Below, piece after piece: positions 10,601-15,611 of a stretch of DNA of 17,490 nucleotides. Both the position numbers and the translations under genes were made by a program. The notes beneath the pieces were generated by a model. It was not told the DNA's origin. It worked only from the letters and a program-made list of their open reading frames with translations, and searched no databases. The DNA is from Leishmania donovani (Eukaryota; Euglenozoa; Kinetoplastea; Trypanosomatida; Trypanosomatidae), in NCBI RefSeq assembly GCF_000227135.1, contig NC_018232.1, positions 164,735 to 182,224 of the forward strand. The letters are read 5' to 3'. The stretch's first letter is position 1. Each line of letters begins with the position of its first letter.

Positions 10601-10955
10601 TCTCTGCGCCCCCGCCGCGCTTGGCGAGCACAACATCTTCGGTCACCGCGGCAGCGTGAGAAACGAGGATGTCGCCAGCTTCGGCAACCTCGACGCAGCG
10701 TCGGCGAGCGTGTTTGCGCCACCGACGCGGCCCCGGTCCCTCTTCGCATCCTCCCACCTCCTTCCATCGCACAAAAACCACCTGCTGTCGGCAGCCACAG
10801 CCATTCACGTGCGTCGCGCCGGACTGCTGCATCTGGTGCTGGAGCAGTGCCTGTCGAACGTGCTGCATGACCTGGTCGGGGACACGGTGGGCTGGCTCTG
10901 GACCGCCTGTCTGCAAGCAGCACCGCCGGGAGCCGCACCGAATGGCACGCAGTAG
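4662..10955 (+). CDS. Giant Ala/Glu-rich coiled-coil protein with repeated amphipathic helices (hypothetical scaffold)
   Basis: A single open frame of 2097 residues from the first in-frame ATG (4662) to TAG 10953-10955. The N-terminus is Ser/Ala/Pro-rich and disordered, with a short coiled coil at about 70-112. A natural His run (211-216, then Arg-His alternation) and a Trp-rich helix (about 299-325) follow. A long Ala/Glu/Arg/Gln coiled coil spans about 473-970, with seven Gln encoded by CAG near its end. The second half alternates low-complexity Ser/Gly/Ala linkers with compact segments, notably 1634-1720 and 1885-1985, and ends in a hydrophobic helix near 2059-2080. Eight segments share one amphipathic pattern, for example LSESLLSDRIKDAV, LSEALLLEFLHDAA and VVDGLLSDVLRDAA. 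I see no enzyme motif, signal peptide or membrane span. I do not recognise a named family; a cytoskeletal, basal-body or flagellar scaffold is a reasonable guess only. Long open frames on the opposite strand are side effects of its base composition. Confidence 0.85.
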   Translation: MQPKLVLPSSQPLRISAQYPVGSSSAEPSSSSAAARPRGSYGVSIDPAQAPNVAAVAVATPLPPPSSSSRLLQEIEETRKLLRTFRSLKERGASRAELADLHLRVKALKAAQQCQQPNSGACKATALPLATSTTADAEAAAATAAARPSLACSPKAAPPLPCVHRHADVAFHEGAAGWTAESSHSLHQPQQRGVEEAHVAHRDGRLPEGRHHHHHHRHRHRHNDVRVDRAASLSISTSLSTAAAQASTAVCNGIFNAASSGSAGVCSAVALQPSTASAVPGYLVQISSIVFAIALAEAHTRREIAQRWERRWLRHWANFKEERIAIALRPPTTATAALSRPQLQPERWAEAAPMALPHEWQQRQQAVSPATASVEGSSVATATAARTVGASLAPVPAKSVGEAFTATTSSPAVAGLEETSPLSAGHRSGDEAHHVAEEQEKTIPDVDDAAVAKDLLAWASPLPQHQQHPAAPVTEQELEASACAAADATAEAAAAMRNVEDEEATARTATESAAAEARKRMKMAEVTARLRAEEPQESVQSFMAAEAGARVTLEGDEARLRISHVAAERDGAQRVALAAAEAESRRRAQEEQVRQEAAARAAAAKREEEKEREAAARRAAEAQQQAAADTEAAERRSVEQQWQEAVRLSESLLSDRIKDAVAAAPPLAYSKGTRAPERPSRDELAMMEDAQAREAADAQACLRERQQAAEQGVAAFGAAADAVLGEWISTAAMEAEQAASVEAARRRKAEEAAAQAKAVAQERASAAEAARAAVARTEDEGRAALTASEEEVWQWLQLQHGAGLESTRLAALAAEGKAACHRAEEEAAAARLTLEMSASKEAARAKAIQEAVRLQAEQQAAAMTVTLCSAVAEFSKNLVDGCLAEAAQQVSEQVKAAALEELQMQRRERVEGEEASARDDTYGDALDELARLREEEAAAQVRKRMEVEAVAVAKEQQQQQQQRMQAAAQYFRICELSEALLLEFLHDAAATAAAARTAAVANDRLAEASPPAALPEGEEGAASAVMEDGQQYQHHHPSADDAAEEPNARADKRQGDGVDSPDKANVDTAAPGAVAATASLSLSPSSSAGPSSFFVESVSADATPRAVTTGVLQGHAVEGLGLLSPTVFVHVVDGLLSDVLRDAAMEAQRGGAGAVGAISEDIASRAHAGQRAREHCKPLPNGSDASFVSIGHGSSHSTLGCSPPWEPQPKPLELPLALVVRDAAGDRVPQVQYTGGEPKDCAEAGVVIGGAGNVTASPAEVSDVDRCAPHRRIVSPLLIPSMDVAIVSTSSTSTASVTDGRRGCARGSAGATATASSPLHCFSTASSADDDDAACSSLTAPGAPRPLNLLHHGVLSPLLCQQHGGNGGVPHDGGEASTPADSEDATGTTTVAALADRPSLSENSRARRQLPESTGTGDHEAASDADGMLSAVVAMDHRVMGITEDLRAFQLDAPPPPHGAAEQRAGVRIAAYDTLTADAVAAVADSLVQRAVHDASLLFDFRGQSAVPNTDSDHQESHDAVKVDHAAAPPFLFAIAQSHEQGTAEGKSSDNGSGGGTSSSACAGDVDAHTEKRASIAEMGSGFTSGDAREATLRVNRSLSPAAAAVAVEGIAGSHAPLASLSTLVSAVAAPNDFVARLRQQEAEKKAAAHQQNRYLTSRELALVAARYLTSEAAAAHVMEVGPTTTLSARAVELVLSVGLVRAATLENRRARRRMEKAEKGDGSSARGDGSTSGGGVLVGESGSQKLTPGGGAASAMMDSPDAPLPSLGGGGDGGGFPTGTIGGAGAAGDDEGVNVQLVPPTARCRSGGGDLSMPEPTASSAVGDFAHASGDVKDTGMSGGPTDLGSQPLSPRSSSSMGSASQPTTGGGVKGALAANPAQQQVGVRDKLPADWATALRGVAERVARDFIDYASRRVLLGQGEGQSNQDHLRTARRIHIDALEGVDVPALFTQELQPRDVARLTSYYVELATNGPRDRVDPLCAPAALGEHNIFGHRGSVRNEDVASFGNLDAASASVFAPPTRPRSLFASSHLLPSHKNHLLSAATAIHVRRAGLLHLVLEQCLSNVLHDLVGDTVGWLWTACLQAAPPGAAPNGTQ
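5292..5327 (+). repeat. Natural hexahistidine run followed by Arg-His repeats
   Basis: CAT/CAC codons encode six consecutive His (residues 211-216 of the giant protein), then three Arg-His pairs. It lies in a disordered, low-complexity part. It could bind metal ions or be a neutral expansion of a CAY/CRY repeat. Confidence 0.9.
6594..6653 (+). other. Amphipathic helix repeat 1 in the giant protein
   Basis: Residues 645-664. The core LSESLLSDRIKDAV places hydrophobic or small residues at 645, 648/649, 652/653, 657 and 660/661. It interrupts the Ala-rich coiled coil and is followed by Pro-Pro, which ends the helix. Confidence 0.6.
6807..6866 (+). other. Amphipathic helix repeat 2 in the giant protein
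   Basis: Residues 716-735. The core AADAVLGEWISTAA places hydrophobic or small residues at 716, 719/720, 723/724, 727/728, 731/732 and 735, in the same register as the other copies. Confidence 0.55.
7272..7343 (+). other. Amphipathic helix repeat 3 in the giant protein
   Basis: Residues 871-894. The core FSKNLVDGCLAEAA places hydrophobic or small residues at 871, 874/875, 878/879, 882/883, 886/887 and 890. Confidence 0.6.
7527..7547 (+). repeat. CAG repeat encoding seven Gln
   Basis: Seven pure CAG codons in frame inside the coiled coil of the giant protein, directly after a Lys-Glu pair. It is a short slippage-prone microsatellite that is likely to vary in length between strains. Confidence 0.9.
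7578..7637 (+). other. Amphipathic helix repeat 4 in the giant protein
   Basis: Residues 973-992. The core LSEALLLEFLHDAA is the closest relative of repeat 1. Hydrophobic or small positions are 973, 976/977, 980/981, 984/985 and 988/989. Confidence 0.6.
8043..8102 (+). other. Amphipathic helix repeat 5 in the giant protein
   Basis: Residues 1128-1147. The core VVDGLLSDVLRDAA places hydrophobic or small residues at 1128, 1131/1132, 1135/1136, 1139/1140, 1143/1144 and 1147. It stands alone between low-complexity linkers, so the pattern is not simply part of a long coiled coil. Confidence 0.65.
9099..9146 (+). other. Amphipathic helix repeat 6 in the giant protein
   Basis: Residues 1480-1495. 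The core VADSLVQRAVHDAS has the pattern V--VA--LV--AV--A, which is the spacing of known RII-binding A-kinase anchoring helices. It also stands between disordered linkers. Confidence 0.65.
10347..10415 (+). other. Amphipathic helix repeat 7 in the giant protein
   Basis: Residues 1896-1918. The core VAERVARDFIDYAS has the pairs AL--VA--VA--FI--AS--VL. It opens a compact, probably folded segment (about 1885-1985) near the C-terminus. Confidence 0.55.
10470..10499 (+). repeat. Perfect 30-bp palindrome inside the coding frame
   Basis: Bases 10470-10499 equal their own reverse complement over all 30 positions, centred on the CTCGAG at 10482-10487. The palindrome is exactly ten codons in frame, so the sense strand and the antisense strand both encode HIDALEGVDV. 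The flanking bases (C at 10469, C at 10500) break the symmetry. It could form a cruciform in DNA or a stable hairpin in the mRNA. Confidence 0.97.
10836..10892 (+). other. Amphipathic helix repeat 8 at the C-terminus of the giant protein
   Basis: Residues 2059-2077. The core CLSNVLHDLVGDTV has the pairs VL--CL--VL--LV--TV. It is followed by a Trp-rich end (GWLWTACLQ) and a short Pro/Ala/Gly tail. It is the most hydrophobic copy. Confidence 0.55.
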
Positions 10956-11509
10956 CATCTCCCTCCCTCCCATCATCTCTCTCTCCGCACTGTCGTAAGC
11001 ACAGCCGCACCCGCACACTCGGTCACGTCGTTCTCCTTCAGTCGACTTCCGCTGGACCTCACCGTGGCACCTCGCCTCTCTCGCCTTCGCCCACCAGCAC
11101 ATCCGTTACCTCCCGACTCTTCGGCGAAACACGCGACGCCACCCCGGGAGCCGCACCAAATGATAGAGAAGCTGCAGAAGGAACATCGGATGCACGGGAG
11201 GGGTGGGTGGGACCCAACCCTCTCTGGAGGGGCTCTCGGCGCCGCGTGACGCGCGCATTCGCACCTGCACTCGAGGCAGGAGAAACGGTGGCCGAAGCAC
11301 GCAGACGCTCTGCTGACGCCGCGCGAGCACAGATGCACTTGTGTGCCCTACATCCCTTCCCCCCTCTCCCCTCCCTCTCTTGACAGCTACGCCCCACGCG
11401 TGAGGAGAAGCTTTCTCAACCAGCGGCACAGATACGCACACATCCGAGGAACTCTTCACAGCTTTCCGCCTTTCTCTTCTCTTGCCTTCTCTACCGGAAA
11501 GAGTTCAGC
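10956..11509. other. Intergenic region between the giant gene and the Sm-like gene
   Basis: About 555 bases with no gene seen. It begins with a CT-rich stretch just after the stop codon, has a G-rich patch (11199-11231), and ends with two pyrimidine tracts that serve the next gene. Confidence 0.7.
11352..11508 (+). promoter_or_regulatory. Predicted spliced-leader acceptor region of the Sm-like gene
   Basis: A nearly pure pyrimidine tract (11352-11381) leads to AG at 11385-11386, predicting a 123-base leader without any ATG. A second tract (11460-11494) is followed by AGs at 11500-11501, 11502-11503 and 11507-11508, which would leave only 1-8 bases before the ATG. The first site is more likely. 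Confidence 0.55.
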
Positions 11510-11914
11510 ATGGACTCCTCTGCCGGAGGCGATGCGGGTGTGGTCCCCAGCAACAGCGTCGCGAAGGCGCCTGGAGTCGGCGCCAGCTCGAGCAGCGCCC
11601 CGACGGACCCGTTCAAGTATCTTGCAGAGCACATCCACAAGCGCGTTGCCATCTCGCTCCTGCCAGTCGACGACGACGACGGTGCAGTGGTGCGTGGCAC
11701 CTTGCTGAGCGTCGATGACCTCTGCAACGTGATGTTGCAGCACTGGTCAAGCACAGGCGCAACTAGGCTGGACAGCAGCACTGGAAATGGCCGGCAGCAG
11801 CAGCAGCCCCGCAAGCGCGCTCGCCTCGACGCTGCTGGTGGTGACGATGCGGAAGAGAGTGTGCGACTCATCCGGGGTGCGCAGATCGTCTCCATCTCTC
11901 TCCTGCCGGTGTAA
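11510..11914 (+). CDS. Sm/LSm-fold protein (subunit not assigned)
   Basis: A 134-residue protein with an Sm fold. Sm proteins form seven-member rings around U-rich RNA in spliceosomal snRNPs (Sm) or in U6 and mRNA-decay complexes (LSm). The Sm1 motif is at 45-76: RVAISL, then VRGTLLSVDDLCNVML, with the expected G, D and N (N73). The Sm2 motif is at 119-132, RLIRGAQIVSISLL, with the diagnostic IRG at 121-123. The N-terminal 30 residues are Ser/Gly/Ala-rich. Two inserts are unusual: an acidic PVDDDDGA turn inside Sm1, and a linker of about 40 residues between Sm1 and Sm2 with four Gln and a basic PRKRAR (100-105) that resembles a nuclear localisation signal. Trypanosomatids have diverged and variant Sm proteins, so I do not assign it to a specific subunit. 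The chain ends at the last strand, with no RG-rich tail. Confidence 0.8.
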   Translation: MDSSAGGDAGVVPSNSVAKAPGVGASSSSAPTDPFKYLAEHIHKRVAISLLPVDDDDGAVVRGTLLSVDDLCNVMLQHWSSTGATRLDSSTGNGRQQQQPRKRARLDAAGGDDAEESVRLIRGAQIVSISLLPV

Positions 11915-12019
11915 GACGGTGTGCGTACGAGATCGAAAGCACGACATGGCTGTGTGCGGCGGCAAGTCTGTCCTATGCCTACACATCACCTCTACACTCT
12001 ACAGCTGTGTTGATCGCTC

Positions 12020-12301
12020 ATGTCTCACGCTGCGATGAGCACGGTTCCAGTGGATGCTGCTGTTAGCGAACCTCGGCATCGCTGTGCGCACTGCCAAGGA
12101 GCACAGGACAACGGTGGAAAAGGGGTGGCGACGATGCTGCCCGTGTGCACGTTCGCGTGTGAAGTCGACCCAGACACAGGCACTTATGCGCTCCTCCATC
12201 TCTACGCACTGCGTGTGGTGGACCTCGTTGAGCGAAACTTGCATGCACACCTCCGCATGCGTCTCCTCCCTTGCTTTCCTCGTGAGCGCCGCGCCGCGTG
12301 A
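12020..12301 (+). CDS. Doubtful small ORF, 93 codons
   Basis: The ORF runs from ATG 12020 to TGA 12299-12301. The translation is not low-complexity: it has a CAHC pair and a regular-looking segment (ACEVDPDTGTYALLHLYAL), ending in a basic tail. Against it, only about 105 bases separate it from the Sm-like stop codon, the acceptor upstream (AG 12003-12004) has a weak pyrimidine tract, and by my count only about 60% of codons end in G or C, less than I expect for genes of this group. I know no matching family. It may simply be an open stretch of 3' UTR. Confidence 0.2.
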   Translation: MSHAAMSTVPVDAAVSEPRHRCAHCQGAQDNGGKGVATMLPVCTFACEVDPDTGTYALLHLYALRVVDLVERNLHAHLRMRLLPCFPRERRAA

Positions 12302-13189
12302 AGTGAGCGCGTTCGCGAGGTGTGGTCTTGGGCGCGTGGTAGGGTGTGAGTGTGGGTGGGCAGGAAGGAGGAGGTCAGCCCTTCCCGACACCCCCTCCCC
12401 CTCACCCCCACCCTCTCCGCGCGCAGTTGCGCGCTTGCATGCTCGGCCACGGACGAGACACACATTCATTTCCGTTCACGTGCCCTTCATTCGTTCATCT
12501 CTCCCTCTACCTCCCTCGCACCCTCCTTTTTGTACTCGGCGTCTCGCCCATGGCGTGACCCACCCACGCCTGCTGACGCGGATGACGATGGTGGTGTGGC
12601 GCTGCGGTGCCCGGGGACGACGACGATCACCGTGCACGTGTGGTGGTGCTCGCGTGCTTTTCGAGACGCATCAGCAGTCGCAGCGTCAGCGCGCGCGCCA
12701 CCTCCTTGGCCCCTCCCCCATCCGCTATACGCACTCGCATATCCATCGGCACCGAACCTACGCGCAGTGCAGCGCGAGACCATCTCGCACACACATACGC
12801 ACAAGGCCTCTCCCGCACTCTCCTTCCCCGCAGCCATCGAGCGTCACCACCGCCTAGAAGAGGGAGAGGTGTCCCTATCGTGTCCTATCCACTGCGGCAA
12901 AGACCAAAGAACCGTTGGGGGTAGTCGACGCGTTCGCAGCAAGCATCCCCTCTCCTGGCCCCGCCCACCGTCCTCTGCACGCACCCGCACACGCGCAGGC
13001 GCACGGCGAGGGAGAACACGAGCGAGAGAGTCGCATACGTACACATAGAAAGAGAAAGGCAGAGAGATCGACGGCTTGCACTGGTGAGCCGACGACGAGA
13101 TAGAGACAGACAGGGACAGACAGATATCTCAGCGGTCTGCGAGCGTGGCGCGTTGGGCGGGTTCGTCTTGTTCGCCTTCCTCACCCAGC

Positions 13190-13243
13190 CTCCTCCCGGC
13201 CCCGCCCCTTCTCGCCTGCCCTCTTCTGGTGGTCATCTCTTAG
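13190..13243 (+). promoter_or_regulatory. Predicted spliced-leader acceptor of the kinase gene
   Basis: A pyrimidine-rich stretch, with interruptions, ends in TCATCTCTTAG with AG at 13242-13243. It predicts a 34-base leader before ATG 13278, and that leader contains no other ATG. Confidence 0.5.
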
Positions 13244-13277
13244 CCACTACGACTGTCATCACCACCGAGTCCACTCC

Positions 13278-14273
13278 ATGCACGTTGCGGTGGCACCGTC
13301 GATCCTTCGCGCGTCCGCAGAGGCCATGCGGAGCAGCGACCCCACGCCGGCGCGGCCGACAGGCTTCCAGCGCTACCAACGCCAGCACAAGGTGGGCGAG
13401 GGGTCCTATGGCAAGGTGTTTCTGTGCACCGATGTCGTCGAGGGCGGCACCGTCGCCGTGAAGACGAGTCAGTGGAACTCCGGCGAGGAGGGCCTCTCCG
13501 TCTCCTCGATTCGCGAGGTATCACTCTTGAAGGAGATACGCCACCCAAACGTGGTGCGGCTGCTGGACCTCTTCACGGAGGAGAAGAAGCTCTGTATCGT
13601 ATTCGAGCGCATGGAGAAGGACCTGCGTAGCGTTCTGTCGACCCGGCAGACCCCTATCGTGGGCAGGAAGCTGAAACACATGATGTACCAGCTTCTGAGC
13701 GCCCTGCACGCCTGCCACAGCCGCCGCGTCGTGCATCGCGACATCAAGCCCGGAAACATTCTTGTGAGCGCCGACGAGCAGACAGTGAAGCTCGCCGACT
13801 TTGGTATGGGGCGTGCCTTCGGCCTTGCCCTGCAGAGCTACACCTATCGCATCGCCACGCTCTACTACCGTGCGCCAGAGGTGCTGCTCGGCGATCGCTA
13901 CTACCTGCCCTCCGTGGATATGTGGTCTATGGGGTGCGTCATGGCCGAGCTGGCACTGCGCCGCGCTCTGTTCCGTGGCGAGGGCGAGTACTCGCAGCTC
14001 ATCACCATCTTCGGTATTATGGGGACGCCGAACGAACGCGTGTGGCCTGGCGTGTCGCGGCTGCCGCACTACAACGCCGAGTTTCCAAGCTGGGTGCCGA
14101 CGTCGCTGGAGAAGCACATACCTACCCTAGATCCGGAGGGGATAGCGTTGCTGAAGGCGATGCTGCGGTACGACCCACAGCGCCGTATTACCGCGTTGCA
14201 GGCGATGCAGCACCCCTTTTTTGACGACGTGCGAGACGAGTGCGAAGCTCGGTTGCAACAGCAGCAGCCGTAG
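13278..14273 (+). CDS. cdc2-related serine/threonine kinase (CRK, CMGC group)
   Basis: A 331-residue protein, nearly all of it a CDK-type kinase domain. The glycine loop GEGSYG is at 40-45 (S43 and Y44 match the inhibitory Thr14/Tyr15 pair of CDK2). The ATP lysine is K62 in VAVKT. The cyclin-binding helix reads SVSSIRE, with E80, instead of PSTAIRE. The catalytic loop is HRDIKPGN with D155, K157 and N160. The metal-binding DFG has D174, and the activation-loop threonine is T189 in SYTYR, followed by ATLYYRAPE (E201). All catalytic residues are present, so it should be active, presumably with a cyclin. Trypanosomatids have about a dozen CRKs, each with its own variant of the PSTAIRE helix. I cannot say which one this is. 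Met17 (13326) is an alternative start just before the domain. The tail is short and ends in QQQQP. Confidence 0.92.
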   Translation: MHVAVAPSILRASAEAMRSSDPTPARPTGFQRYQRQHKVGEGSYGKVFLCTDVVEGGTVAVKTSQWNSGEEGLSVSSIREVSLLKEIRHPNVVRLLDLFTEEKKLCIVFERMEKDLRSVLSTRQTPIVGRKLKHMMYQLLSALHACHSRRVVHRDIKPGNILVSADEQTVKLADFGMGRAFGLALQSYTYRIATLYYRAPEVLLGDRYYLPSVDMWSMGCVMAELALRRALFRGEGEYSQLITIFGIMGTPNERVWPGVSRLPHYNAEFPSWVPTSLEKHIPTLDPEGIALLKAMLRYDPQRRITALQAMQHPFFDDVRDECEARLQQQQP

Positions 14274-15611
14274 CAGCAGCACTGCCGCTGTAGTTGTGGT
14301 TGGGGTGGCTGCCATGACTTCGGCATCTGAGAAGCCTTCTAGCTGAGGTAGAGAGTGCAGCAGCACTTGTGTTCGCGAGGGCAGGGGGAGGGCAGAGGGC
14401 GAAGGTCGCAGAGGCGTAGGCGGTGAAGCGAAGACGACACAGACGGCGGTTCAGTTCTTTTCGCTCGTGTCGTAGAGCGCGTCGCAAGGCCTCTCACGCT
14501 TCTCTGTGTGTTTGGGGAGAGAGGGAAGGAGGGGAGGGGCGGTCTGTGTGTGTTTGTACACAGACGAGGTCCGTTGCGCGGCTGCCCGTTTATCTCTCCC
14601 CTCCCTTCCCCTCCCCTCCTGCCAAGGCGGGCGCGCCCTTTCGTATGACGGGCTCATCATTACCATTTCTATAGAGCTCTTTAGCGCCATTCCTCTTGTT
14701 TTGGGGGGTGAGTGGGGGGAGGGAGGCGGCGCGCGTGCAGGGGCGTAGAACTTGTCCTCCTCTCTCCTACCTCCTACCTCCCCTCCCAATCTCCCTTGTC
14801 GCTCGGTAGGCACACACACGCGCCTCCGCCGCGGAGCATCTTCTCGTACTACCCTTGTGTTGGAGGGTGCGGTTGCCGGTGACGCTGAGATCGCGAACGA
14901 CGACGCACACAACTCGCGACAGGAGCTGAAAAGGGGAGGCGGAGGTGGGGGCGGAGACGCCAAAGCCTACCGATACGCAGAGATGAAGCGCGCCAGGACG
15001 CATGCTCGGTCCTCGTCACCACCCTTCCCTTCCTTCGCTGCTCTTTCTCTCTCTTATTGCGTTTTTGAGAGCGACGGCGGCGATCTTCACGGGCGGCTCC
15101 GGTCCAGTCCGCCGTCGTATGATGAGGGAGGGAGCGAGGCAGAGGAAGGGAGGCGGGGAGAGGGTGTGAGAGAGACGCGCGTTTGGGTACCGGGTCTACC
15201 TACTGTTTGCGGTTCCTCGTCGGGGCCGAAGGAGCAAGCTCTTCGCAACGGCCATCACTGCCACTGCCACTGCCGCCCTCTCTCGCCAGCACGCCGCTTT
15301 TCGTTCTGGCTGCATGTTCCTCGCTTGGTCTCCTGCACGGACTACGCTCTTTACCATCCCCATCCCTCCGTCTTACTTTCGCACTCCGCTGCACAGCGTC
15401 ATCCATCCATCACCACTGCCGCTGCCGCCATCACCACCACACGACCACCACCCATCCTCCTGCCTCATCGATCACCCCGCTCTCGCTGCTCACTGCCTCC
15501 CCTTCCTCGTTTCGTTTTCCCTGCTCGATACACGCAAGCGCAGGCACGCGCATATATCGACCGTGTCGCTGTTAGCGTCATCTGTTGCTGCTCAGTCGCG
15601 TCCGCGCCCCA
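14274..15611. other. Intergenic region between the kinase gene and the VAP-like gene
   Basis: About 1.34 kb with no supported gene. It contains GGGGAGG-type G-rich patches (14517-14540, 14702-14730, 14935-14955), CT-rich tracts, three CCACTG units near 15254-15275, and a CAT/CAC/CCG repeat zone at 15400-15457. Open frames here translate to Ser/Pro/His low-complexity peptides and look spurious. Confidence 0.7.
15494..15595 (+). promoter_or_regulatory. Predicted spliced-leader acceptor region of the VAP-like gene
   Basis: A pyrimidine tract (15494-15526) is followed by AG at 15537-15538, giving a 73-base leader with no ATG. A later AG at 15594-15595 would give 16 bases. Both predict ATG 15612 as the start. 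Confidence 0.5.

Larger units (their letters stand above)
11915..13277. other. Intergenic region between the Sm-like gene and the kinase gene
   Basis: About 1.36 kb. It holds a weak candidate small ORF (12020-12301, listed separately), C-rich pyrimidine tracts (12385-12420, 12487-12530, 12705-12722), CA-rich stretches around 12785-12802, and a purine-rich patch of GAGA and AGACAG elements (13010-13130). No recognisable protein domain or RNA gene was found elsewhere. Confidence 0.65.

Noticed and set aside
12054..13048. Overlapping 200-270-codon frames before the kinase gene
   Set aside because: They are Ser/Thr/Arg/His-rich translations of CA/CT repeats without domains, and they overlap one another in different frames.
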